Assembly: GCA_051209155.1 (NCBI GenBank)
Contig: JBPJGB010000002.1
From: Actomonas sp051209155
Lineage (GTDB): Bacteria > Verrucomicrobiota > Verrucomicrobiia > Opitutales > Opitutaceae
Reading direction: 5' to 3' (one strand)
DNA length: 64,000 nucleotides
Shown: piece by piece, positions 1-7,995 of the stretch
How the letters are laid out: every line of letters starts with the position of its first letter
Position numbering within the stretch: position 1 is the first letter of the stretch
Made by a program: the position numbers and the translations under genes
The notes under the pieces: model-generated
Seen by the model: only the letters and a program-made list of their open reading frames with translations
Told to the model about the DNA's origin: nothing
Databases searched by the model: none

Positions 1-1518
1 GGCGGTGGGGGTGCCGAAGGTCGTGCCGATCTCCGCGCCCCGCAGGGACTCGGGCGCGAGGTTGGGGTTGGCTTCGGTGATGGTGCTGCCCACCCGGAAA
101 GGGCGGTAGAGCTCGTTGAGGGTGGGCAGGCGGAAAGCGCTGTAGGCGGCGGCGTGCCAGCGCCACTGCGGCGTCGCCTGCCACACGAGTCCGGCGCGCG
201 GGCTGAACTCGTATCCGTTCCGGTCCGACAAGGTGTCTTTGCGCACGACGGCGCCGGTGGTGCGGTCGGTCTCGATACGGTAGGGATCGGTCAGCGCCCA
301 GCGGTCGAGTCGGGCGGAAACACTGCCGCGCCAACCCGGTGCGAGGACGCGGTCGTGATGGGCAAACACGCCGGCGAAGGTCTGGGTGCCGCCGGCGTGG
401 CGCTCGCGACTGAACTCGTTGCCGACGCGAAAGTAGCGTTCGCCGGTCTCGCCGTCGACCCAACGCACGTCGGCGCCGACGGTGGTGGTTTGGTCGGCGT
501 CGGACCAGGTGGCGGTGGCCGCGGCACCGGCGGCGTCGGCTGGCACCGCGAACTGGTCGAGCACCGGTGTCTCGGCGTCGCGCGCGTCGGTGACGGAGGT
601 GAAGAGGTTGGAGAACTCCTGTGTCTGCACGTAGGCGGTGGCGGACCAGTCAGCCACGTCGCCGAACAGATCGCGACGACCGTTGGCGCTGGCGGCGAGC
701 AGCGCCTCGCGGGTGCGGTTACGTTGCAGCGGCGTGCCGTTGCCGCGTTCTTCGGTGAACACGCGGGCGGTGATCGTGCCACGGGTGCCGGCCTCGGTGG
801 TGCGGGCCCAGCTGAGTTGCAGCATGCCTTGGTCGAGGTCGGTGGGTCGGTCGATCGGTCCCGCCCAGCCGGGCGCGGTGCGGGCAAAACCGTCGGAGTG
901 AAACGCGCGGGCGTTTATGCTGATGCTATCGGCGCCACGGACCGTTGTGTGGGCGAGTTCGCCGGACACCGTGCCGAAGTCACCGGCCTCGACCTGTATC
1001 TGCGTGGAGGATACGCGGGCGGCATCGGGCAACGCGGTGGCGCTCAACAACTGCACGGTGCCGCCGAGGGCGGCGCTGCCCCAGGCGCTGGAACCGCCGC
1101 CGCGCACGATCTCGGCGCCGGCGAGGGAGAGGCGCGGGGCCTTGGTCCAGGCCACCCACCCGCCGAAGGGATCGTTGAGCGGAATGCCGTCGACCAGCAC
1201 GAGGGTGCGCCCGGCGCCGTTGGGGCCGAGGTTGCGCAGCGAGACGCCTTGGGCGGTGGGGTTGGCCGAGAGGCTGCCCTGCCGGCGAAAGAGCGAGAAG
1301 GCGGCTGAGCTCTTGAGGGCGTCGTCGATCGTGAGGGTGGCGCCGTTGTTGAGCTGGTCGGCCGCGAACACATCAACCGCGACCGGCAGGGCCGAAAGTG
1401 GCTGCGGCGCGCGGGTGGCGGTGACGACGAGCGGATCGAGCAAGGTCGCTTGCGCGGAGAGCACGGGTGCGAGCGACAGCACGCAGGAAATGAAAATGGA
1501 GGCGCGGGGAAGCGTCAT
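1..1518 (-). CDS. TonB-dependent outer-membrane receptor, 3' end beyond the window
   Basis: Read from an ATG at 1516-1518 on the minus strand, this is an open frame that continues past the left edge. It starts with a signal peptide (MTLPRASIFISCVLSLAPVLSA) of the usual type, followed by a TonB-box-like stretch (DPLVVTATRAP). A plug domain follows, with the conserved RNLGPNGAGRTLVLVDGIPLNDPFGGW-type region around residues 95-120 and an ERGGG-like IVRGGGSSAWGSAALGG segment. The beta-strand-rich remainder is the barrel. The plug resembles the BtuB/vitamin or siderophore group, but the substrate cannot be read from the sequence. The gene is divergent from a SulP transporter, and the shared 440-bp upstream region holds two copies of a palindrome that may control it. 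No cobalamin riboswitch is visible upstream. Confidence 0.9.
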   Translation of the reverse strand, partial: MTLPRASIFISCVLSLAPVLSAQATLLDPLVVTATRAPQPLSALPVAVDVFAADQLNNGATLTIDDALKSSAAFSLFRRQGSLSANPTAQGVSLRNLGPNGAGRTLVLVDGIPLNDPFGGWVAWTKAPRLSLAGAEIVRGGGSSAWGSAALGGTVQLLSATALPDAARVSSTQIQVEAGDFGTVSGELAHTTVRGADSISINARAFHSDGFARTAPGWAGPIDRPTDLDQGMLQLSWARTTEAGTRGTITARVFTEERGNGTPLQRNRTREALLAASANGRRDLFGDVADWSATAYVQTQEFSNLFTSVTDARDAETPVLDQFAVPADAAGAAATATWSDADQTTTVGADVRWVDGETGERYFRVGNEFSRERHAGGTQTFAGVFAHHDRVLAPGWRGSVSARLDRWALTDPYRIETDRTTGAVVRKDTLSDRNGYEFSPRAGLVWQATPQWRWHAAAYSAFRLPTLNELYRPFRVGSTITEANPNLAPESLRGAEIGTTFGTPTA

Positions 1519-1641
1519 GGAGCGGGAAACATTCTGGCCGAGTGGCCGGCGGGTCAACTGGAGCCCCGCGAAGCGGTCCGCTGCACGTCAAGCCGCCCTT
1601 CTGCCCCCGCCCGCCGCAACCCGACAGGTCACACCGGCCAA

Positions 1642-1734
1642 TTGTAACCTAATAGGTGACAAATTATTCAGCCTTCAGCGGCCCCTTCCAGTCGTGAGCG
1701 GAGGTAAAAGTGTCACCTAATAGGTTACACTTTT
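1642..1734. promoter_or_regulatory. Paired palindromic operators between divergent receptor and SulP genes
   Basis: Two palindromes with the same CCTAATAGG core occur at 1642-1662 (21 bp, one arm mismatch) and 1706-1734 (29 bp, one arm mismatch), centres 68 bp apart. They read TTGTAACCTA-A-TAGGTGACAA and, extended by AAAAG/CTTTT, GTGTCACCTA-A-TAGGTTACAC. They lie in the 440-bp gap (1519-1958), about 125-215 bp before the receptor start and 225-315 bp before the SulP start. A related palindrome occurs at 28051-28071. The cognate regulator is not recognisable. The rest of the gap holds no gene that I can support. Confidence 0.6.
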
Positions 1735-1958
1735 CGGGATGCTGTGAGAGGTGGCGGTGAGCGGCGGATTCGGGGGTGACGGTGGTTAAAGGATTGCGTT
1801 GGGCAGGGGTGGGGGCCTTGCTGCGCGGCTCGTTGCGTGCCTGCGGCGAGTCGCTTCTTACCCACCCAGCTTCACATTTCCATCACACCGCCCTCGCGAG
1901 GGCGCAGGCGTCGACCCCAACGTCGGCGCGTTTTGTTGGGGGCATTCGACCTCACAAC

Positions 1959-3503
1959 ATGACCAATCCTTTTCGTAAGAAACGCGGCAACTTTAAGGAC
2001 GATGCGCTCTCCGGGCTCACCGTTGCGCTGGCGCTCGTGCCCGAGGCGATCGCCTTCGCCTTTGTGGCCGGGGTGCCGCCGCTGGTCGGGCTTTATGCGG
2101 CCTTTTTCATGGGCTTCATCACGGCGGCCTTTGGCGGGCGGCCGGGTATGATCTCAGGCGCGACCGGTGCGATGGCCGTGGTCATGGTCGCGCTGGTGCA
2201 GGAGGGCAATTTGCGCGGCGGCGAGGGCGCGGGCCTCGAGTTCCTTTTCGCGACGGTGATTCTGACTGGCGTGATCCAGATGTTGGTGGGAGCGCTGCAA
2301 CTGGGTCGCCTCATCCGGCTGGTGCCCCACCCGGTGATGATGGGTTTCGTGAACGGGCTCGCAATCGTGATCTTCCTGGCGCAGCTCGACATGTTCAAGG
2401 AGCGCAACGGCGCGGAGGTGGGCGACTGGCTGAGCGGCAGTGCGCTGTGGATCATGCTCGGCCTGGTCGTGCTCACGATGGCGATCATCCATTTCCTGCC
2501 CAGGTTCACCAAGGCCGTGCCGTCATCGCTGGCGGCCATCCTGGTGGTGGCGGGCATCGCCTTCCTCGGCGTGAACACGCAGGTGGTCGGCGACCTCGCC
2601 ACCGTGCAGGGCGGCCTGCCGCAACTGCACCTGCCGAACGTGGCGTTCAACTGGGAGACGCTGTCGTTCATTTTCCCCTACGCGGCGATTCTGGCCTCGG
2701 TCGGTTTGATCGAGTCGTTGATGACCCTCCAGCTGGTTGACGAACTCACCGAGACGCGCGGCAAGGGTAACCGCGAGTGCATCGCGCAGGGTGCGGCCAA
2801 CCTGGTGAGCGGTTTCTTTCAGAGCATGGGCGGTTGCGCGATGATCGGGCAGAGCTTGATCAACATCCGCTCCGGCGGCCGGGGTCGCACCTCCGGCATC
2901 GTGGCGGCGGTCGGCCTGTTGGTTTTCATTCTGGTGGGGGCGCCATTCATTGACCGCATTCCGATCGCGGCGCTCACCGGCGTGATGTTCATGGTGGTCA
3001 TCGGCACCTTCGAGTGGGCGACTTTCAACACCTTCGGTAAGGTGCCGAAGAGCGATATCCTGGTGATCGCGATTGTGACGGGCGTGACGGTTTACGCCGA
3101 CCTTGCCATCGCGGTGCTGGTGGGGGTGTTGGTGTCGGCCCTGGTGTTTGCCTGGAAGAGCGCGCAGCACGTGCGGCTCGTGACGATCGCGGACACGCAT
3201 CAGCAGCGCACCTACCTGCTGAGTGGCTTGTTGTATTTTGGCTCGGTGCGCGAATTCGCCGAGCAGTTTAAGCCGAGTGAAGATCCGGATGACGTGGTGA
3301 TCGATTGTCGGGACACGCGCGTGTGTGACCTGTCTGGCCTCGAGGCGATCAACGCGCTGGCCGAACGCTACCGCAAGGTCGGCAAGACCCTGCACCTGCG
3401 CCACCTCTCGCCGGACTGTCGCATCATGCTGCAGAACGCCGGCAACCTGGTCGATGTGCAGGTGATGGACGACGACCCGCACTACTCGGTGGCCCGCATC
3501 TGA
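1959..3503 (+). CDS. SulP-family anion transporter with STAS domain
   Basis: A 514-aa inner-membrane protein. The open frame extends upstream to 1776, but residues before MTNPFRKK do not look like transporter sequence, so the ATG at 1959 is chosen. The N-terminal part has the SulP signature GLTVALALVPEAIAFAFVAGV and about ten to twelve hydrophobic segments, with GQSLINIRSGGRGRTSG in the middle. The last ~100 residues form a STAS domain (DVVIDCRDTRVCDLSGLEAI). Family members import sulfate, bicarbonate or other anions, usually with Na+ or H+. The substrate here is unknown. It is divergent from the TonB receptor and monocistronic, followed after 66 bp by a secreted hydrolase. Confidence 0.92.
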   Translation: MTNPFRKKRGNFKDDALSGLTVALALVPEAIAFAFVAGVPPLVGLYAAFFMGFITAAFGGRPGMISGATGAMAVVMVALVQEGNLRGGEGAGLEFLFATVILTGVIQMLVGALQLGRLIRLVPHPVMMGFVNGLAIVIFLAQLDMFKERNGAEVGDWLSGSALWIMLGLVVLTMAIIHFLPRFTKAVPSSLAAILVVAGIAFLGVNTQVVGDLATVQGGLPQLHLPNVAFNWETLSFIFPYAAILASVGLIESLMTLQLVDELTETRGKGNRECIAQGAANLVSGFFQSMGGCAMIGQSLINIRSGGRGRTSGIVAAVGLLVFILVGAPFIDRIPIAALTGVMFMVVIGTFEWATFNTFGKVPKSDILVIAIVTGVTVYADLAIAVLVGVLVSALVFAWKSAQHVRLVTIADTHQQRTYLLSGLLYFGSVREFAEQFKPSEDPDDVVIDCRDTRVCDLSGLEAINALAERYRKVGKTLHLRHLSPDCRIMLQNAGNLVDVQVMDDDPHYSVARI

Positions 3504-3569
3504 GGTGACGAACAGCGGTTGCGTGCTGGCCGGACGGCGGCTGGGATGCTCCGCGTCCCCTCCGCCCCG

Positions 3570-4649
3570 ATGCTGCCCCGAACCTTGTTGCCCCTCGGCG
3601 TCGCGCTTGCGCTGACGCTTTCCCTCTCCGCTGCCCGGGCCGAACTGAGGGGCTTTGCCATCGCGGCGCCAAATCCCGCTGGGGTGGAGCGGTTCGTTGC
3701 CTTCATCGAGCAGGAACTGGCACCGCGGGCAATCAACACACTCGTGCTGCGCGTCGACTTCCGTTACGAGTTCGAGAGTCACCCGGAGCTGCGGGACGAA
3801 AATCCGCTGACGGCGCAGCAGGTGGCGCGGATTGCGGCGGTTTGCCGGCAGCACGGGATCCGCGTGGTGCCGCAGATCAGTTTGCTCGGCCATCAGTCCT
3901 GGCATTCGGAACTGGGGCGCCTGCTCACGGTGTATCCGCAGTTTGACGAGACGCCGGACATCACCCTGCCGGAGACCTACAAGTGGCCCAATCCGGACGG
4001 CCTCTATTGCAAGGGTTATTGCCCGCGGCATCCCGATCTCCACGCCATCGTGTTCGCGGTGGTGGACGAGATCGTCGCGGCCTTTGGCGCAGATGCCTTT
4101 CACGCGGGCATGGACGAGGTTTTCTATTTCGGTGACGACGATTGCCCGCGTTGCGGCGGTCACAACAAAGCCGAGCTCTTCGCTGCGGAGGTGACCCGCA
4201 TCCGTGACCACTTGGCGAAACAGGGTCGCGAGTTGTGGATCTGGGGTGATCGGCTGATCGACGGCGACACCACGGGCATCGGGATGTGGGAAGGCAGCAC
4301 CAACGGCACGCATCCGGCGATCGACCTCATCCCGCGCGACGTGGTGATCTGTGACTGGCACTACGAGCGGGCTGAGCCAACCGCAGCGCTCTTTGCGTTG
4401 AAGGGCCTGCGGGTCGTCACCTGCTCATGGAATCGGCCAGCGGTGGGGGCAGCGCAGGTGGCAGCCTACCGACAATTTCAGCAGGACGCCAACCCGGTGC
4501 TGGCCGAGCGTTACCTCGGGTTCATGCACACGGTCTGGACCTCGGCCGATCAGTTTCTGGGCGCGTATGACGGGACGATTGAGACCGACGAAAGCTTGCG
4601 CGGTCAGGTCGAGTGTTTCCACGCGATGTTTGATGCGCTGGCGCTGTAG
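3570..4649 (+). CDS. Secreted glycoside hydrolase, GH20-like TIM barrel
   Basis: About 359 aa from the ATG at 3570, chosen because it places a clean signal peptide (MLPRTLLPLGVALALTLSLSAARA) at the N-terminus; an ATG at 3546 is an alternative. The mature part looks like the catalytic barrel of GH20 beta-N-acetylhexosaminidases: RIAAVCRQHGIRVVPQISLLGHQSW resembles the strand 3-4 region, and HAGMDEVF matches the family's catalytic Asp-Glu pair. It lacks the usual N-terminal GH20b domain, so it is shorter than classical hexosaminidases. Substrate specificity is not known. A CPRCGGH motif next to the Asp-Glu pair (DDDCPRCGG) could bind metal and recurs in this bacterial subgroup. Probably periplasmic. 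Confidence 0.75.
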   Translation: MLPRTLLPLGVALALTLSLSAARAELRGFAIAAPNPAGVERFVAFIEQELAPRAINTLVLRVDFRYEFESHPELRDENPLTAQQVARIAAVCRQHGIRVVPQISLLGHQSWHSELGRLLTVYPQFDETPDITLPETYKWPNPDGLYCKGYCPRHPDLHAIVFAVVDEIVAAFGADAFHAGMDEVFYFGDDDCPRCGGHNKAELFAAEVTRIRDHLAKQGRELWIWGDRLIDGDTTGIGMWEGSTNGTHPAIDLIPRDVVICDWHYERAEPTAALFALKGLRVVTCSWNRPAVGAAQVAAYRQFQQDANPVLAERYLGFMHTVWTSADQFLGAYDGTIETDESLRGQVECFHAMFDALAL

Positions 4650-4667
4650 CGTTGCGCTGCGGCGGTA

Positions 4668-5453
4668 TCAACCGCGCGAATACCATTGCTGCGGATCGAG
4701 GCGGTAGTAGGCCTCCAGTTCGGCGTAGAGGTCGGGGCGTTTGCGGGCGAGTTGGCGCGGTTTTTCGAAGAAGGCCTCGGTGGCGACGGCGAAGAACTCG
4801 GCGGCGTTGGTGGCGCCGTATTTGTCGAGCACGGTGCGTTTGCCCTTGGCGGCGAGTTGCTCGAGGCGGGCGTGTCCGTCGGTCATGATCTCGGTCCAGC
4901 GGGCGTAGCGCGCGGGGTCGAGCAGGTGAGGCGTGCCATCGCCGCGGCCGTCGGCCTGGTCGAGTTGGTGGGCGAATTCGTGCAACGTCACGTTGTGGCC
5001 GTCGCGGGTGTTGCGGGCGCCGCTGAGCACGGCGTCCCAGGCCAGCACGATGGTGCCGTTGGACCAGGACTCGCCGAGGCGGGTGACCTCGCGTTCCATG
5101 ACCACCCCCATGCCGCGGGCGACCTGTTCGCGAACGCGGTAGGCGCCCGGGTAAACGAGGATGGTGCGGAGCTTGGGGAAGGGCGGACCGGGCAGGTTGA
5201 GCGTGAGCACGCAGGCCTGGCCGGCGATGGTGAGCACCATCTCGTCGGTGAGCTTGAGGCCGCCGCAGCCCTCGAAGTGTTTGTGCCGCACGAAATGCGT
5301 GATCTGCATGTGCAGCCGCTCCCGCAGGCCGGACGGCAGCAGCACGTAGAGCGGCACGTTGGTGGTCAGAATGGCGACCCACTCGGGTTTGAATTCGAGT
5401 GGACCGGGGTCGGGGGGATTCAGCCAGGCGGCGAGGCGGGCCCAGAAACTCAT
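4668..5453 (-). CDS. mtfA: MtfA-like zinc metallopeptidase
   Basis: 261 aa from the ATG at 5451-5453 (the open frame continues upstream, but only with shadow sequence). It carries the gluzincin motif HEFAHQLDQADG near residue 150, with a downstream Glu in the AAEFFAVATEAFFE segment as the likely third zinc ligand. This is the pattern of the MtfA/YeeI family. In E. coli MtfA binds the repressor Mlc and relieves repression of ptsG, and it has aminopeptidase activity. Whether Mlc-type regulation exists in this organism is unknown. Length matches the family. It is downstream of the ADOP permease on the same strand with about 80 bp between them, and the gap contains a dispersed repeat, so co-transcription is uncertain. 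Confidence 0.88.
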   Translation of the reverse strand: MSFWARLAAWLNPPDPGPLEFKPEWVAILTTNVPLYVLLPSGLRERLHMQITHFVRHKHFEGCGGLKLTDEMVLTIAGQACVLTLNLPGPPFPKLRTILVYPGAYRVREQVARGMGVVMEREVTRLGESWSNGTIVLAWDAVLSGARNTRDGHNVTLHEFAHQLDQADGRGDGTPHLLDPARYARWTEIMTDGHARLEQLAAKGKRTVLDKYGATNAAEFFAVATEAFFEKPRQLARKRPDLYAELEAYYRLDPQQWYSRG

Positions 5454-5473
5454 GCGCCGGCAGGCAACGATGA

Positions 5474-5504
5474 GTTTTCGCAGAAGGCAACGAAGAGCGC
5501 GAAG
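5474..5504. repeat. Copy of a dispersed intergenic repeat
   Basis: This 31-bp stretch in the mtfA/permease gap resembles the arm at 62004-62033 after a single-base gap: both read GTTTT, then CAGRAGGYAACGAAGAG, then a variable tail ending AAG. The second copy is part of an inverted repeat. It is intergenic in both places. Confidence 0.4.
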
Positions 5505-5536
5505 TCGGTCCGGCGCGAGGCAGGCCGGCAGCGTGG

Positions 5537-7945
5537 TCAGTCGATGCGCAGCGCGATCATGGGGTCGAGACGGGAGGCGCGCCAGGCGGGTATCAGCGTG
5601 GCCACTGCGGTGGCAATGGCGACGGCGCCGGTGGCGAGCAGCACGGGCATGACGGTGACGCCGTCCATGTCGTAGACGATCGACTCCAACACCTTGGCGA
5701 GGGCGAAAACGCCGGCGATGCCGAGGGCGACGCCGATGAGGACCCAGCGCAGTCCCTGACTGAAGATCAGGCCGAGGATGTCGCCCTTGAGCGCGCCGAT
5801 GGCCATGCGGACACCGATCTCGCGGGTGCGTTGCACGACGTGATAGGACAGGGTCCCGTAGAGGCCGACCGCGACGAGGCCGAGGGCGATGCCCATGAAG
5901 AAGTTCACCAGGCCGGCCATCACGCGCTGGCCTTGGGTGGAGTCGAGCACGACCTGGTTGAGCGTGCGCGGGTCCTCGATGGCGAGCTCGGGGTCGAAGT
6001 CGGCGATGACGGCGCGCACTTGGGGGATGAGGGCGGCGGCGGGTTGCGGCGAACGCAGGTTGAGGTGCACGCGGTTGCCCCAGTGGCCGGGCGGCGTGGT
6101 ATACATTTCCGGCTGCATGGGCGCGGCGGCGCCCCATTGCCGCACGTCTTCAACGACACCGACGACAGTGGCGGTATACCACGGGTCGGCGGGTTGGTTG
6201 GCGCGGAAGACCTGGCCGATCGGGTCCCGGTCGGGCCACGCGCGCTCCACGAACGTGCGGTTGACGACCACCCCGAGTCGGCCGCCCTCCTGCATGTCGT
6301 CTTCGGGGCGGAGGAGGCGGCCCTGCAGGAGCTTGAGCCCCATGGTGTCGAAGTAGTCGAAGGTGACCGACGAACGCTCGACCTGGGTGCGGCGCTGGGT
6401 GGGATCATAGACCTCATCGTTGACGAGGGCGTTGGTGTTGCTGCCGCCCTGGAGGGGCAGTTTGGAGGTGAGCCCAACGTGGCTGACCCCGGGAATGGCG
6501 GCGAGGCGGCGCTCAAGTTCCTCCCAGGCGGCGACGCGTTGTTCGTTCTCTTCGTAGCGATCGCCGCGGAGGGTGAGTTTCGCGGTGATGACCTTGTCGG
6601 TGGCGAGGGTTTGGTTTTCGGCCAGCAGCTTGAGGTAGGCGTTGGAGAAGAGCACCGCGCCGTTGGCGAGCACGAAGGCGACGGCGATCTGGCCGATGAC
6701 GAGGGCGCGCAGCATGTGGTGGCGGGACTTGGAACCGACGGCGCCACGGGCGTCGGTGCGGATGACGGTGTTGAGCGAGGTGCGCACGGCCGCCAGCGCG
6801 GGAGGCACGCCAGCCAGCAGCGAAGTGAGCGCGGTGGCGCCGAGGGCGAAGAGCAACACGCTGCCATCCAGACTCATGGCGGCGCGGCGGGCTTCGCTGA
6901 TCGGGGCGATGGTCTTGAGCACGGCGATGCCGCCGTAGCTGATGAACAGACCGCCGATCGCGCCCGCCAGCGCAAGGGCGAGGCTTTCGGTGAGGGCGAG
7001 GCGAATGAGGTCGCCGCGGGTGGCACCGAGGGCGACGCGCACCGCATATTCGCCCTGACGGCGGGCATTGCGGGCGAGCAGCATCGAAGCGACGTTGGCG
7101 CAGGCCACGAGCAGCACGAGGGCGACGGCGCCGAAGAGCATCCAGACCTGCGAACCGATGTCCTTGGTCATCTCGTAGCGCAGCGAGCGAACGAGAAACT
7201 TTTTGTCGGTGTTGGAGTTGGGATAGAGTTCCGAGAGGCGCCGGCCGATGGTTTTGATCTCGGCGTCGGCGGCCTCGACGGACAGGCCGGGTTTCAGGCG
7301 CGCGACGCTGGTGAGCCAATGGCTGTCGCGGTTGTCGCCGCTGTGGTTGAGGTAGGTGATGGGGGTGAATACCTTTACTTCCTCGGTGCGCACCCAGGGG
7401 CCGGAAAACTCAAACTCCGGCGGCATGATGCCAATGACGGTGACATCGCCGCCGTTGAGGCGGATGGTGCTGCCGACGAGGTCGGGTTTGCCCGAGAAGG
7501 CGCTTTGCCAGAGGCCGTAGCTGATGACGGCGACCGGCGGAGCGCCCTCGACCTCGTCGGTGGGTTCGATCAGGCGGCCGCGAATCGGCCGAAGACCGAA
7601 GGCGTCGAGCACGCCGTGGGTGGTGCTCACGCCGGCGACAACCTGAGCGTTGCGCTCACCGAGGTTGACCGACTCGGGCGAGTAGACGCCAAAGGTTTCG
7701 AAGGACGATGACTGGTCGTGGAGGTCGACGAAATCGGCGGGCGAGAGCGGCCAACCATCGCCCGACCACACCATGACGAGACGATCCGACTCCGGGTAGT
7801 CGAAGGGGTGCACGACCAAGGCGCGCAGGGCGCTGAACATCGACGTGGCGGAGCCGATGCCGACGGCAAGGGTCAGGGTGGCGACGAGGGCAAAACCGCG
7901 GGCGGAGCGGAGATTGCGAAGGGCGAGGCGAAGATCGTTGAGCAT
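5537..7945 (-). CDS. MacB/FtsX-type ABC permease of the ADOP family
   Basis: 802 aa with two copies of the MacB periplasmic core plus FtsX permease arrangement. The N-terminus (LRLALRNLRSARGFALVATLTLAVGIGSAT) is the classical opening of 'acidobacterial duplicated orphan permease' proteins. Hydrophobic clusters occur at about residues 20-42, 270-300, 320-350, 365-390, 410-435, and again near 680-800. A second periplasmic domain lies between about 440 and 670. No ATP-binding partner is adjacent, which is typical of orphan ADOP permeases. Substrate unknown. The PQQ propeller gene lies 50 bp upstream on the same strand and may be co-transcribed. ADOP genes are often linked to PadR regulators, but none is seen here. 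Confidence 0.88.
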   Translation of the reverse strand: MLNDLRLALRNLRSARGFALVATLTLAVGIGSATSMFSALRALVVHPFDYPESDRLVMVWSGDGWPLSPADFVDLHDQSSSFETFGVYSPESVNLGERNAQVVAGVSTTHGVLDAFGLRPIRGRLIEPTDEVEGAPPVAVISYGLWQSAFSGKPDLVGSTIRLNGGDVTVIGIMPPEFEFSGPWVRTEEVKVFTPITYLNHSGDNRDSHWLTSVARLKPGLSVEAADAEIKTIGRRLSELYPNSNTDKKFLVRSLRYEMTKDIGSQVWMLFGAVALVLLVACANVASMLLARNARRQGEYAVRVALGATRGDLIRLALTESLALALAGAIGGLFISYGGIAVLKTIAPISEARRAAMSLDGSVLLFALGATALTSLLAGVPPALAAVRTSLNTVIRTDARGAVGSKSRHHMLRALVIGQIAVAFVLANGAVLFSNAYLKLLAENQTLATDKVITAKLTLRGDRYEENEQRVAAWEELERRLAAIPGVSHVGLTSKLPLQGGSNTNALVNDEVYDPTQRRTQVERSSVTFDYFDTMGLKLLQGRLLRPEDDMQEGGRLGVVVNRTFVERAWPDRDPIGQVFRANQPADPWYTATVVGVVEDVRQWGAAAPMQPEMYTTPPGHWGNRVHLNLRSPQPAAALIPQVRAVIADFDPELAIEDPRTLNQVVLDSTQGQRVMAGLVNFFMGIALGLVAVGLYGTLSYHVVQRTREIGVRMAIGALKGDILGLIFSQGLRWVLIGVALGIAGVFALAKVLESIVYDMDGVTVMPVLLATGAVAIATAVATLIPAWRASRLDPMIALRID

Positions 7946-7995
7946 GGCGGGTATGGAGGGAATACCCGCTGAATGGGAGGGGAGTTACAGGGAAA

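Noticed and set aside
1519..1640. Cobalamin riboswitch upstream of the BtuB-like receptor
   Set aside because: The minus-strand leader lacks the B12 box and the other conserved core segments.
154..1720. Long plus-strand ORFs opposite the first TonB receptor
   Set aside because: They are high-GC shadows: the minus-strand frame reads as a continuous plug and barrel, while the plus frames give repetitive Gly/Ala/Arg sequences with no motif.
2523..4361. 612-aa minus-strand ORF
   Set aside because: It runs opposite the SulP transporter and the hydrolase, both of which have convincing family motifs.
5831..7711. 626-aa plus-strand ORF opposite the ADOP permease
   Set aside because: Composition is that of a shadow frame (Gly/Glu/Val/Asp repeats) and the permease frame carries all the motifs.
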